A stretch of DNA of 37,795 nt from positions 1 through 37,795 of IMG/VR virus record IMGVR_UViG_3300047510_001496. The stretch is one strand, 5' to 3'. Below, one piece after another: positions 1-6,794 of the stretch (position 1 is the stretch's first letter; each line of letters opens with the position of its first letter). The position numbers and the translations under genes are program-made. This DNA is from a virus. The notes under the pieces were generated by a model. That model had not been told where the DNA came from, searched no databases, and saw only the letters and a program-made list of their open reading frames with translations.

Positions 1-318
1 GGCGGTGGAGGTGGCGCGGCACAACCAGGTAATGGCGGCAATGCAGCGATTCGTAGTAAAGGCGGAGACGGTATTTTAACAGATATAAGAGGCACATTTG
101 TCTATTATGGTGGAGGCGGAGGTGGAGGTACAGCAGGTGTTGCGTCAGCATCAGGTGGGTTAGGAGGTGGAGGAAACGGTCAACGCCGAAGTTCTGGTGC
201 TTCTACAGCTACTAACGGAACAGACGGATTAGGAGGAGGTGCAGGTGGAACCGGAGACCGGGAAGCTACCGGTAGAAGAGGAGGAAGTGGGGTAGTTATA
301 ATAAGATATAAAAAATAA
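1..318 (+). CDS. Glycine-rich tail/adhesin protein, C-terminal end (partial)
   Basis: Frame 1 is open from the first base to a TAA at 316-318, so only the last 105 residues are present. The translation is dominated by runs of glycine, with Ser, Ala and Thr between them, and ends in GGSGVVIIRYKK. That ending is typical of the glycine-rich C-terminal domain of phage tail and fibre adhesins (family knowledge), which tend to have long Gly loops at the receptor-binding tip. No start or N-terminal domain is visible, so the protein cannot be named. The DNA is much more G-rich than its surroundings because of the glycine codons. A late-type promoter and the neck gene follow after 34 bases. Compare the glycine-rich domain that seems to begin at the right edge of the window. 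Confidence 0.75.
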   Translation, partial: GGGGGAAQPGNGGNAAIRSKGGDGILTDIRGTFVYYGGGGGGGTAGVASASGGLGGGGNGQRRSSGASTATNGTDGLGGGAGGTGDREATGRRGGSGVVIIRYKK

Positions 319-338
319 AACTTATACTCATCTTTTAT

Positions 339-352
339 TGTAAATATATTAA
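339..352 (+). promoter_or_regulatory. Late-type promoter element before neck gene
   Basis: The 8-mer TGTAAATA (339-346) is followed by TATTAA and then the ATG at 353. The first T of TAAATA (341) is 12 bases before the start codon, the same spacing as at 15825, 29718 and 31853. It resembles the T4 late -10 box TATAAATA. With T4 geometry, transcription would start at about 352-353, giving a leaderless mRNA. No Shine-Dalgarno sequence is visible. Confidence 0.6.
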
Positions 353-1234
353 ATGGCATCAGTTCTTCCTAACAAATTTCACGGTAGTACCACTTTTAAT
401 TCTAAAATTAAAAGTTATGACCTTTTAGCTCAAAGAGTTCGTAGAGCATTAGGAGAACCTCTTATTCAAATAGAAATAAGTAGTGAACAAATTTACGAAC
501 TTATAGACATATCTATTGAATACTTCACCAAATTTGCTGGTGTCACAGAAGAGTTTTTAGTTTTCCGTTCTGACCTATATATACCTGGAGTTGGTTTACC
601 TTTAGATAGACTATTCAGTATTACACCAGATATGTATAGCCCATCAAATCCAGACACAATGGCAGCAAGTTTAAGTGCTGGATATGATTTTGATTTAGAT
701 GATTACCGTAAAGTTATAGATGTATATTCATTTGCAGAAGGTAACAATTCTGGTGTTAACACTCTTTTTACTATAGAAAATACGATAGCTCAACAAGCAT
801 ATTTCGGTCATTTATTAGGTAATATGGGATATGATTTAATTACTTGGCAAGCTCTTAAAACTTGGTTGGATACTCGAGAAAAACTTCTAGGAATGATGCC
901 ATATTTGCGTTTTAATCCGGATACTCAAATTTTAAAAATCATCCCAGAACCAAGCCAACAAGCATCTCGCTATTTAGGATTAATCGGAGCCAAGGTTCAA
1001 AAACCTATTAAAGATTTAGTAAATCAATTATGGGTTTATCGATACACATTAGCCCAAACAAAAATAGCCATAGGGCATGTTCGCGGAAAATATTCAGGAA
1101 CAAATTTATTTGGTGGTCAACAAGTCAATGCCGCAGATTTATTAAGACAAGGTGAAAGAGAAAAAGACGAATTAGAAAAAGAAATAACAAGTGATCAAAT
1201 TGATAGAGAACCTATTCGTTTCTTTATTGGCTAA
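353..1234 (+). CDS. 13: Neck / head-closure protein, T4 gp13-like
   Basis: 293 residues, close to T4 gp13 (309). The N-terminal part (about residues 30-60) has the gp13-like pattern LGEPLIQIEISSEQIYELI, matching the T4 stretch around 'LGAPIINVELTPDQIYD'. The C-terminus (about 262-293) has an acidic/basic helix rich in EKDELEKE and ends in PIRFFIG, comparable to T4 PPFGILVG. In T4, gp13 with gp14 closes the DNA-filled head and makes the site where the tail joins, so it should act late in head assembly. The start lies directly behind a late-type promoter. The stop overlaps the next ATG by one base (TAATG), so translation of the gp4-like gene is probably coupled. No gp14 homologue lies next to it in the window. 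The assignment is from remembered T4 sequence, not a search. Confidence 0.8.
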   Translation: MASVLPNKFHGSTTFNSKIKSYDLLAQRVRRALGEPLIQIEISSEQIYELIDISIEYFTKFAGVTEEFLVFRSDLYIPGVGLPLDRLFSITPDMYSPSNPDTMAASLSAGYDFDLDDYRKVIDVYSFAEGNNSGVNTLFTIENTIAQQAYFGHLLGNMGYDLITWQALKTWLDTREKLLGMMPYLRFNPDTQILKIIPEPSQQASRYLGLIGAKVQKPIKDLVNQLWVYRYTLAQTKIAIGHVRGKYSGTNLFGGQQVNAADLLRQGEREKDELEKEITSDQIDREPIRFFIG

Positions 1235-1698
1235 TGAAAACAAAATTAGGGAAGAGACATCCCAATTATTCTCAAGGAGAATTTAAACCTAAAAACATTA
1301 ATAAATATAGAGGATCATATCCTATTTTATATCGTTCTAGTTTAGAACTAAAAGTGATGAGATGGTTTGATGATAATAATAATGTTATATCTTGGGGTTC
1401 TGAATCAGTTGTTATTCCTTATTTTTCACCAATTGATGAAAAGAGTCATCGATACTTTGTTGATTTCATAGTTAATTTAAAAACTAAAGAAGGTGAAATT
1501 AAAAAATTATTAATAGAAGTAAAACCTTTCAAACAAACTATCAAACCTCTTTTATCACCTTATAAAAAACCCACAACATTAATGTATGAAAATAGACAAT
1601 ATATATTGAATCAAGTTAAATGGGAAGCTGCAAAAGAATGGGCTCAAAAAAGAGGTTATGAATTTTTAGTGTTAACCGAAAAGAATATAAATCGTTGA
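1234..1698 (+). CDS. 4: Head completion nuclease, T4 gp4-like
   Basis: 154 residues, the usual gp4 length (T4: 150). It aligns by eye along its length with T4 gp4: FKPKNINKYRG near the start, RSSLE (35-38), IPYFSPID (61-68), HRYFVDF (72-78), IEVKPFKQTI (94-103), and LTEK close to the C-terminus. E38, D77 and E95-x-K97 form a PD-(D/E)XK / TnsA-type nuclease signature. In T4, gp4 is needed to finish packaged heads before tail joining and is thought to trim DNA ends. The start codon shares one base with the gp13 stop. The head-completion function follows from the family, and the intact catalytic set suggests the enzyme is active. Confidence 0.88.
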   Translation: MKTKLGKRHPNYSQGEFKPKNINKYRGSYPILYRSSLELKVMRWFDDNNNVISWGSESVVIPYFSPIDEKSHRYFVDFIVNLKTKEGEIKKLLIEVKPFKQTIKPLLSPYKKPTTLMYENRQYILNQVKWEAAKEWAQKRGYEFLVLTEKNINR

Positions 1699-1714
1699 GT
1701 TGGACATCTTCAAC

Positions 1715-1735
1715 CATAAATATTTTCAATAAAAT
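1715..1735 (+). promoter_or_regulatory. Late-type promoter element before prohead protease
   Basis: CATAAATA (1715-1722) differs from the T4 late box TATAAATA at one position. The expected start is near 1728, giving a leader of about 8 nt before the ATG at 1736. It lies in the 37-base gap after the gp4-like gene. Confidence 0.55.
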
Positions 1736-2410
1736 ATGCATTCTAATATCTACCGTCTTTTAGTAGAGGAACCAACCTATGAAGTTTCTTACGTCATAGA
1801 AGAAAAAAATCGTACATCTCCTTCAATATTAAAAATAAAAGGTCCATTTTTGATGGCCAATGAAGCCAACAAAAATAAAAGAATTTATCCAAAAGATTTA
1901 ATGTCAGAGGAAGTGGCTCGCTACAAAAAAGAAATGATAGATTCTCAAAGATCAACTGGTGAACTCAATCACCCACAAAGCCCAGAAATTAATTTAGAAA
2001 GAGTTTGTCATATTGTTACAGACCTCAAAGAAAATGGTAACATTTATGAAGGAGAATCAAAAGTATTATCAACACCAATGGGTAACATTGTTAGAGCTTT
2101 AGTTTTAGATGGTGTTAGATTAGGTGTATCAAGCAGAGCTTTGGGTAGACCAGTTCCACAATCTGACGGTTTGGATAGAGTAGAAGATTTTCGTCTCGTT
2201 GCAATAGATGTTGTTGCAGATCCTTCTGTGCCATCTGCATTTGTAAATGGTATCCTTGAATCCAAACAATGGACATTAAATGAAAACGGAGAATTTGCAC
2301 CAGTATTTGAAACGTTCGAAAAGAACATATCCAAATTACCAACTAAAGGTAAGGAAGAATTTCTTAAAGAACAAATTATAACTTTTATCAATGCTCTTAA
2401 AACATTATAA
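1736..2410 (+). CDS. 21: Prohead core protease, T4 gp21-like
   Basis: 224 residues (T4 gp21: 212). Serine protease of the U9/S78 type that digests the scaffold and trims capsid proteins during prohead maturation. Visible signatures are GELNHP with the probable catalytic His79, INLERVCHIV (85-94), TPMGNIVRALV (113-123), and GVRLGVSSRALG (126-137) with the probable nucleophile in the S132-S133 pair. These blocks match T4 gp21 ('GELDHP', 'LGVSSRALG') closely. It sits before the small core protein and gp22, its expected substrates, and before gp23, as in T4-like head clusters. Its own late-type promoter lies just upstream. Confidence 0.92.
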   Translation: MHSNIYRLLVEEPTYEVSYVIEEKNRTSPSILKIKGPFLMANEANKNKRIYPKDLMSEEVARYKKEMIDSQRSTGELNHPQSPEINLERVCHIVTDLKENGNIYEGESKVLSTPMGNIVRALVLDGVRLGVSSRALGRPVPQSDGLDRVEDFRLVAIDVVADPSVPSAFVNGILESKQWTLNENGEFAPVFETFEKNISKLPTKGKEEFLKEQIITFINALKTL

Positions 2411-2424
2411 TGGGGCAAAATAAA

Positions 2425-2443
2425 GATAAATAATATATATACT
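2425..2443 (+). promoter_or_regulatory. Late-type promoter element before small core protein
   Basis: GATAAATA (2425-2432) followed by an A/T-only stretch. The expected transcription start is near 2438, about 6 nt before the ATG at 2444. No Shine-Dalgarno sequence is visible. Confidence 0.5.
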
Positions 2444-2644
2444 ATGAATATACGTTCCCTTATTTCTAAATTCGTGGCTCAGATTTGTGAAAAAAAATAT
2501 TCTGAGGCAGATAATACTTTAGATAACATTGTTACGGAGAAAGTTAAAACCCGTATCAAAAAAACAGCAGAAAAGATGGAGCCTAAAAAAGCAAAGGCAG
2601 AAATGAAAAAAGTTGCTAAAAAGGCCACTAAAAAGAATAAATAA
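2444..2644 (+). CDS. Small Lys/Ala-rich prohead core protein (gp67/gp68-like position)
   Basis: 66 residues, strongly basic, with a C-terminal half made mostly of Lys, Ala and Glu (KKAKAEMKKVAKKATKKNK). It was found between the protease and the scaffold. T4 has two small prohead core proteins, gp67 and gp68, in this cluster, but before gene 21 rather than after it. A basic, probably helical peptide could line the prohead and be digested by the protease. I see no clear sequence match to either T4 protein, so this rests on position and composition. It has its own late-type promoter. Its last codons carry the possible promoter of the scaffold gene. Confidence 0.6.
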   Translation: MNIRSLISKFVAQICEKKYSEADNTLDNIVTEKVKTRIKKTAEKMEPKKAKAEMKKVAKKATKKNK

Positions 2645-2655
2645 ATCTATAATAT
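2636..2655 (+). promoter_or_regulatory. Possible late-type promoter before scaffold gene
   Basis: AATAAATA (2636-2643) overlaps the stop of the small core protein gene. With T4 geometry, transcription would start near 2649, about 7 nt before the ATG at 2656. It is less convincing than the others because it lies within AT-rich Lys/Asn codons. Confidence 0.35.
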
Positions 2656-3540
2656 ATGGACATCTCCGCAATACTAGAAAAAGTAGACAAAACCGTTCTT
2701 AACGAAGAAACAGCCAAAGCAATTGCTGAGGCATTTGAACAAGCTGTTACAGAGAAATCAGATTCAAGAGTCAAACTCGAATTAGAATCAGCTTTAACAA
2801 AACAAGACGAAGATCACGCGGGGAAACTTCAAAAGCTATTAGAAGCCATTGATACAGACCACTCCAAAAAACTTCAACAAGTTGTTGATGCTATCAATGA
2901 AAACCACACAGCTAAATTAGAAAAGCTTGTAGAATTTTATCGTAAAGCTCTCAACGAAAAAGCAGAGTCATACAGCAATCGTATTGTCGAAGAATTGAGC
3001 AATTATCTTGATTTATATCTTGAGAAAAAAATTCCTCAAACACAATTAGATGAAGCTGTAGCCAATACAACAGCTCGTGAGCAACTTCAAAAGATTCGTG
3101 AAATCGTATCTTTTGACCCAGCAACTCTTAATGAAAATGTAAAAAGCATCATCACAACAGGCAAACAAAAAATTGATGAGCTTCAAAATCAACTTAATGA
3201 ATCTTATAAACAAAACATTGAGTTACAAGAGAAAGTTAAATCTTTAAATTCTTCTTTAATCTTAGAAGACAAAACAAAAGGCATGTCAAATGCTAAAAAA
3301 GATTTTGTAACAAAACTATTGAGCGACAAAACTCCGGATTATATTACCGAGAATTTTAATTATGTCGTTGAGATGTTCGAAAGGGAAGAATCCGAAACAT
3401 CAACTAAATTAGTAGAAGAAGCTAAGCAATCAGCCATCTCTAAAGATGCCAAAGTGCCAGCAACTCCTACAGTAGTTGAGGAATCTTCTTCACAGGAAGC
3501 TCCTGTGAACGAATATCTAGCAGCTTTGAAAGGAAAATAA
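2656..3540 (+). CDS. 22: Prohead scaffold (core) protein, T4 gp22-like
   Basis: 294 residues, almost wholly predicted helical and coiled coil: Lys/Glu/Gln/Asn-rich heptads run through about residues 40-240, including near-repeats of the type DHxxKLQxxxxAI at about 54-95. It ends NEYLAALKGK, much like the short conserved tail of gp22 in other T4-like phages. It lies between the protease and the major capsid gene, the invariant place for gp22. Known role: it forms the internal scaffold of the prohead and is then degraded by gp21. Sequence conservation of scaffolds is low, so position and coiled-coil character carry most of the weight. Confidence 0.85.
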   Translation: MDISAILEKVDKTVLNEETAKAIAEAFEQAVTEKSDSRVKLELESALTKQDEDHAGKLQKLLEAIDTDHSKKLQQVVDAINENHTAKLEKLVEFYRKALNEKAESYSNRIVEELSNYLDLYLEKKIPQTQLDEAVANTTAREQLQKIREIVSFDPATLNENVKSIITTGKQKIDELQNQLNESYKQNIELQEKVKSLNSSLILEDKTKGMSNAKKDFVTKLLSDKTPDYITENFNYVVEMFEREESETSTKLVEEAKQSAISKDAKVPATPTVVEESSSQEAPVNEYLAALKGK

Positions 3541-3594
3541 TTCCTTTTAATTGGTTGGAGAAGGCAAATACGCACTTCCCGAACGCTTATCCAT

Positions 3595-3600
3595 AAGGAG
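3595..3600 (+). promoter_or_regulatory. Strong Shine-Dalgarno of the major capsid gene
   Basis: AAGGAG ends 10 bases before the ATG at 3611, within a 70-base leader (3541-3610). It is the only textbook ribosome binding site I could see before a gene in this window. The leader has no TAAATA box, so the gene is probably read from upstream promoters or from an element I cannot recognise. Confidence 0.7.
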
Positions 3601-3610
3601 ATAAAATAAT

Positions 3611-5065
3611 ATGTCTAATGTCAAACCAGCCCCTGGTTTTATCGACAAAGGCCGCGCCGCTCAACTTTTAGAGAAATGGGCTCCTGTTCTTGATTACTCA
3701 AGTGACAAAGTCCGTCCTATCGAAGACGAGCACGCTCGCGTTACCACAGCCATGCTGATGGAAAACCAAGAGCGTTGGTGCTTAGAAGAATCTGGAAACT
3801 TCGCCGGTAACGGTGGATCTTTCGGATCAGGTTCATCTATTGGTGGTGTTTATACACCCCCAGGCAACATCACATCACGTGACACATACGCAACAGGTGA
3901 TGCACGCTTACCAAAGGTTTTAATACCAATGATTCGTCGTACATTCCCTGAGCTAATCACGAATGAGATCGTCGGTGTCCAACCAATGAGTGGCCCTGTA
4001 GGTTTGGCCTTTGCATTACGTTATCGCTATGAGACAGACAGCCTTGGTGGCACAGGTGTTGACGGTTATAATTCACTCGGACCCGTAAATTACGGCAAAG
4101 ACAATCTTATACCTCGTCAAAACAATGGCGCCGAACTAGGTTATCAAACACTCGATACACGCTTCACAGGTACTAGCGCATCAGCACTTTCCGGTAACAG
4201 TGACTTCCAAGTCATTGGTAACGACCAAGGTGTTGCAGCTATCCTCAGCCAATTCGAGTTAACTGGAAACATTCCTCAAGTAACAGTTGAGTTCAGCAAA
4301 ACAGCAGTTGAAGCCGGCACACGCCGTCTCGCAGCTCGTTGGAGCGTTGAACTCGAGCAAGACTTGAAGAACATGAACGGTCTCGACATCGATTCTGAAT
4401 TAACAAACGCCATGAGCTATGAAATTCAGGCCGAAATCGACCGCGAAATGGTCATCAGAATGATCCAAGTCGCTCTCAATGCAGGTTCCGTAAACGGATA
4501 TAGCTTCTGGCACGCCGCATCAGCTGACGCACGTTGGCTCGGTGAGCGTAACCGTGACTTCTATAGCAAGGTAATTGTTGAGGCTAATCGCATCGCAATT
4601 CGTAACCGCCGTGGCAGCGCTAATTTCATTATCGCTACACCACGCGTTTGCGCAATCCTTGAGATGTTACCAGAGTTTCAATGGATGCCTGTAAACGGCA
4701 ACATCAACACACAACCAACCGGCATCGCCAAAGTTGGTACACTTGGTGGTCGTTTCACAGTCTACCGCGACACTCGTACAGATGCTCAATATCTCGCAGG
4801 CCAACGCTCAACAGCGTTAGAGTATGCTCTCTTGGGTTACAAAGGCACAGAGTACTACGATACAGGTATCGTATACTGCCCTTACATCCCTGTCATGATT
4901 CAGCGTACAATCGGTCCTAACGACTTCAGCCCACGTGTTGGTCTGATGACCCGTTATGGTGTCGTAGATTACATCTTCGGCGCTTCATTGTACTACCACG
5001 TAATCATCGTCAGCGGTCTAGGTACAGCCAATGTTGCTCAAGACAACGGCAGACTCTATCTGTAA
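3611..5065 (+). CDS. 23: Major capsid protein, T4 gp23-like
   Basis: 484 residues (T4: 521), HK97-fold major capsid protein. Aligned blocks with T4 gp23: an early LLEKWAP, MIRRTFPELITNEIVGVQPM then GPVGLAFALR (about 114-146), RWSVELEQDLKNMNGLD, the downstream ANFIIATPRVC, LGGRFTVYRD, and GYKGTEYYDTGIVYCPYIP. Residues 49-60 contain LME and LEE, which fit the (L/I)xE cleavage rule of the prohead protease. Cleavage after E60 would match the T4 site (E65), removing an N-terminal delta domain. Codon use is visibly different from its neighbours, with many C/G-ending codons (CGC, GTC, ATC, CTC), as expected for the most abundant virion protein. It has a strong ribosome binding site and is followed by a terminator. 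Confidence 0.96.
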   Translation: MSNVKPAPGFIDKGRAAQLLEKWAPVLDYSSDKVRPIEDEHARVTTAMLMENQERWCLEESGNFAGNGGSFGSGSSIGGVYTPPGNITSRDTYATGDARLPKVLIPMIRRTFPELITNEIVGVQPMSGPVGLAFALRYRYETDSLGGTGVDGYNSLGPVNYGKDNLIPRQNNGAELGYQTLDTRFTGTSASALSGNSDFQVIGNDQGVAAILSQFELTGNIPQVTVEFSKTAVEAGTRRLAARWSVELEQDLKNMNGLDIDSELTNAMSYEIQAEIDREMVIRMIQVALNAGSVNGYSFWHAASADARWLGERNRDFYSKVIVEANRIAIRNRRGSANFIIATPRVCAILEMLPEFQWMPVNGNINTQPTGIAKVGTLGGRFTVYRDTRTDAQYLAGQRSTALEYALLGYKGTEYYDTGIVYCPYIPVMIQRTIGPNDFSPRVGLMTRYGVVDYIFGASLYYHVIIVSGLGTANVAQDNGRLYL

Positions 5066-5085
5066 TAGGTCCTCGCATCATTCAC

Positions 5086-5121
5086 ATTACCTACCTTCGA
5101 AAGAGGGTAGGTAATTTTTTT
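5086..5121 (+). terminator. Rho-independent terminator after the capsid gene
   Basis: ATTACCTACC (5086-5095) pairs perfectly with GGTAGGTAAT (5106-5115) across a 10-base loop, and the stem runs directly into seven T (5115-5121). It lies 20 bases after the capsid stop and closes the head operon. Confidence 0.92.
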
Positions 5122-5124
5122 GTA

Positions 5125-5152
5125 TTGATTTATCTATACTATATCTTAATAT
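5125..5152 (+). promoter_or_regulatory. Possible sigma70-like promoter before P-loop gene
   Basis: TTGATT (5125-5130), 16-base spacer, TAATAT (5147-5152), then the ATG at 5159, so transcription would start at or beside the start codon. It lacks TAAATA. Weak alone, but it parallels the better promoter at 7300-7327. Confidence 0.35.
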
Positions 5153-5158
5153 ATAACA

Positions 5159-5770
5159 ATGAGATTTGCATTAACAGGATCACATGGTGTAGGTAAAACA
5201 ACTCTTCTTCAAGCTCTCCAAGATTATTTGGATTTTAAAGATATTAAATGTCTTTTTAATGTGTCTTCTGCGAGAAAAATTAAAAAGGCAGGAATGGCAA
5301 TTAATGAAGAAGGAGACAACTATGATGTAGTTCAGATGATAGTAGAAAGTAGCCATGTTGCGGTTTTTTGTGAGGACAATTGGTTTGCTGATCGCAGTGT
5401 TATTGATGGTTACGCATATACGGAATATTTGTATAATCAAAATAAAGTAAATCACAATGTATATGATGCTATTTTAACTCAAGTAAACACTTTTCTACCT
5501 CTATATCAGGAAGTGTTTTATATACCCATTGAATTTGATATCGAAAATGATGGAGTTAGGCAAACGGATAAAGAATTTCAAAAAGCAATAGATGAAATTA
5601 TTTTAGATAAAATCAAAGAAATAAGAGGCAATAATTACGTTACAGTTACAGGATCGGTTGAAGAAAGAACTAAAAAAATAAAGAATTTACTTGACTATTA
5701 CCTTAAAAATGATGTAACATATAAAGGTGAATTTATTCATTCTAGACAAAGATCCTGTTCAAGCTGCTAG
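5159..5770 (+). CDS. P-loop ATPase / nucleotide kinase-like protein
   Basis: 203 residues. The N-terminus is a classical Walker A in its expected place: GSHGVGKTT at 7-15 directly after the first beta strand (MRFALT). The fold resembles AAA_28/NadR-type or thymidylate-kinase-like P-loop proteins, with a DRSVIDGYAY stretch that could be the 'DR' lid or substrate region of such kinases, followed by YIPIEFDIENDGVRQ. The substrate cannot be told. The last 14 residues overlap the following gene by 44 bases in another frame and end in RQRSCSSC, so the tail may be a late addition. It is the first gene after the capsid terminator and probably belongs to nucleotide metabolism together with the dUTPase at 7401. 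Confidence 0.65.
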   Translation: MRFALTGSHGVGKTTLLQALQDYLDFKDIKCLFNVSSARKIKKAGMAINEEGDNYDVVQMIVESSHVAVFCEDNWFADRSVIDGYAYTEYLYNQNKVNHNVYDAILTQVNTFLPLYQEVFYIPIEFDIENDGVRQTDKEFQKAIDEIILDKIKEIRGNNYVTVTGSVEERTKKIKNLLDYYLKNDVTYKGEFIHSRQRSCSSC

Positions 5771-6260
5771 GTATTACCAAGACCTACACGTTAATAAAAT
5801 TATTATTGAAGGTTCACAGCTTTTAGCTGCTGCGTACCCTTTAGAAAGATTGGCCCAAGATGATTGTCCAAGAACCCAAAAAGGTACACCTAGAGTGCAC
5901 GGACATTACAATCATCCAATGTCTAAATGGGTAAGAGAAAATCGTATTAATTTTAAATGGGCTTTAAGACATATAGAAGCTTTAAGTGAAGAATACACAT
6001 ATCGTTTCGGAGATGTTCACTATACACAATCTTTTATTGAATGGTGTTATAAAAATTTTCCTAATTTGCCGGATGGTCGTTTAACAGAACACCCACAATG
6101 TTTTAGAGTATCATATCCACAATGTATTGTTCCTGGGGATCCAATACAAGGATATCACAATTATTACAATGCAGCTAAACAATCTTTTAAATTTGGTAAA
6201 AAGGTTGTTAATGCAACATGGACTAAAAGACCGGTTCCACCATTCTTTCAACCTAAGTAA
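5727..6260 (+). CDS. Conserved phage protein of unknown function (GTG start)
   Basis: 177 residues, starting at GTG with AAAGG just before it, 44 bases inside the previous gene. The start MNLFILDKDPVQAARYYQDLHVNKIIIEGSQLLAAA belongs to a family I recall as a widespread uncharacterised protein in T4-like and other phages. Later blocks are HYNHPMSKWVRENRINFKWALRHIEAL and FRVSYPQC. Conserved His, Glu and Arg residues in helices (DLHVNK, IIEG, RHIEAL) could form an active site. The layout loosely recalls pyrimidine-dimer glycosylase-like proteins, but I cannot support that. Other starts further in would remove the conserved N-terminus, so GTG is preferred. Confidence 0.7.
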   Translation: MNLFILDKDPVQAARYYQDLHVNKIIIEGSQLLAAAYPLERLAQDDCPRTQKGTPRVHGHYNHPMSKWVRENRINFKWALRHIEALSEEYTYRFGDVHYTQSFIEWCYKNFPNLPDGRLTEHPQCFRVSYPQCIVPGDPIQGYHNYYNAAKQSFKFGKKVVNATWTKRPVPPFFQPK

Positions 6261-6268
6261 ATCTATAT

Positions 6269-6715
6269 ATGACCTTTAAAAATTACATAACAGAAAAGAG
6301 TAATAAATTTAACATATCATGGCAGATAGTTAGAGTTAATGCTCGAAAAATTAAAGACGTAAAAGAAAAGGTTTATTATGTTTTAAATTTTTTAAAAGAA
6401 AATCCTAACAAACATAACTATGATAGAGTTTATAATTGGTTAAGCATGACCAAATTAGGTTATAAATCAAACCCAGAAGCAATGGAAGTATTTGATAGCG
6501 CAATTGATAATATTGAGCACCATAAAAATGATAGGTTTTCATCAGAAGAAGATTCTTCAAACGATCTCGAAAACATTTCAACAGAGGATTTGAAAAAAGT
6601 ATATAAAGATTTAAAACAAAGAAAATACGGGTTTCAATACAAAACCGTACCGATAGCCCATACAAAGTTTTTAAATGAGCTAGAAAAAGAATTAGATAAA
6701 AGACAATCTGATTAA
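6269..6715 (+). CDS. Unknown protein, charged
   Basis: 148 residues, not recognised. It begins MTFKNYITEKSNKF, a type of opening common in small T4-like phage proteins, and is rich in Lys, Asp, Asn and Glu. The central part (about 35-95) looks helical, an acidic Ser/Asp/Glu linker lies around 92-104, and a second helical, Lys-rich part ends at the C-terminus. No motif, signal peptide or membrane segment is seen. It starts 8 bases after the previous gene and is probably cotranscribed with it. It is the last plus-strand gene before the convergent minus-strand gene. Confidence 0.55.
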   Translation: MTFKNYITEKSNKFNISWQIVRVNARKIKDVKEKVYYVLNFLKENPNKHNYDRVYNWLSMTKLGYKSNPEAMEVFDSAIDNIEHHKNDRFSSEEDSSNDLENISTEDLKKVYKDLKQRKYGFQYKTVPIAHTKFLNELEKELDKRQSD

Positions 6716-6730
6716 GAATGTCTGTTTATT

Positions 6731-6747
6731 TCTTTTATTATAAAAGA
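6731..6747. terminator. Small AT hairpin between convergent genes
   Basis: TCTTTTA / TAAAAGA form a 7-bp stem with a 3-base loop in the 79-base gap between genes that point at each other. There is no clean T run directly after it on either strand, so it is only a possible bidirectional terminator. Confidence 0.3.
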
Positions 6748-6794
6748 TACTAATATCAGAAATAAAAAAGAAAATATTAAAGCTTCAATAGTGC

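Noticed and set aside
2044-2418. Minus-strand 124-codon frame under the protease gene
   Set aside because: Antisense to a clearly recognised gene (gp21) and without any family resemblance.
3541-3610. Riboswitch or small RNA in the capsid leader
   Set aside because: The 70 bases show a ribosome binding site but no convincing stem or known aptamer pattern.
4681-4920. 79-codon frame within the capsid gene
   Set aside because: Arg/His/Ser-rich out-of-frame reading of gp23 caused by its C-rich codon use.
6716-6794. Strong terminator between convergent genes
   Set aside because: Only a 7-bp AT stem with a 3-base loop and no following T run. Kept as a low-confidence feature only.
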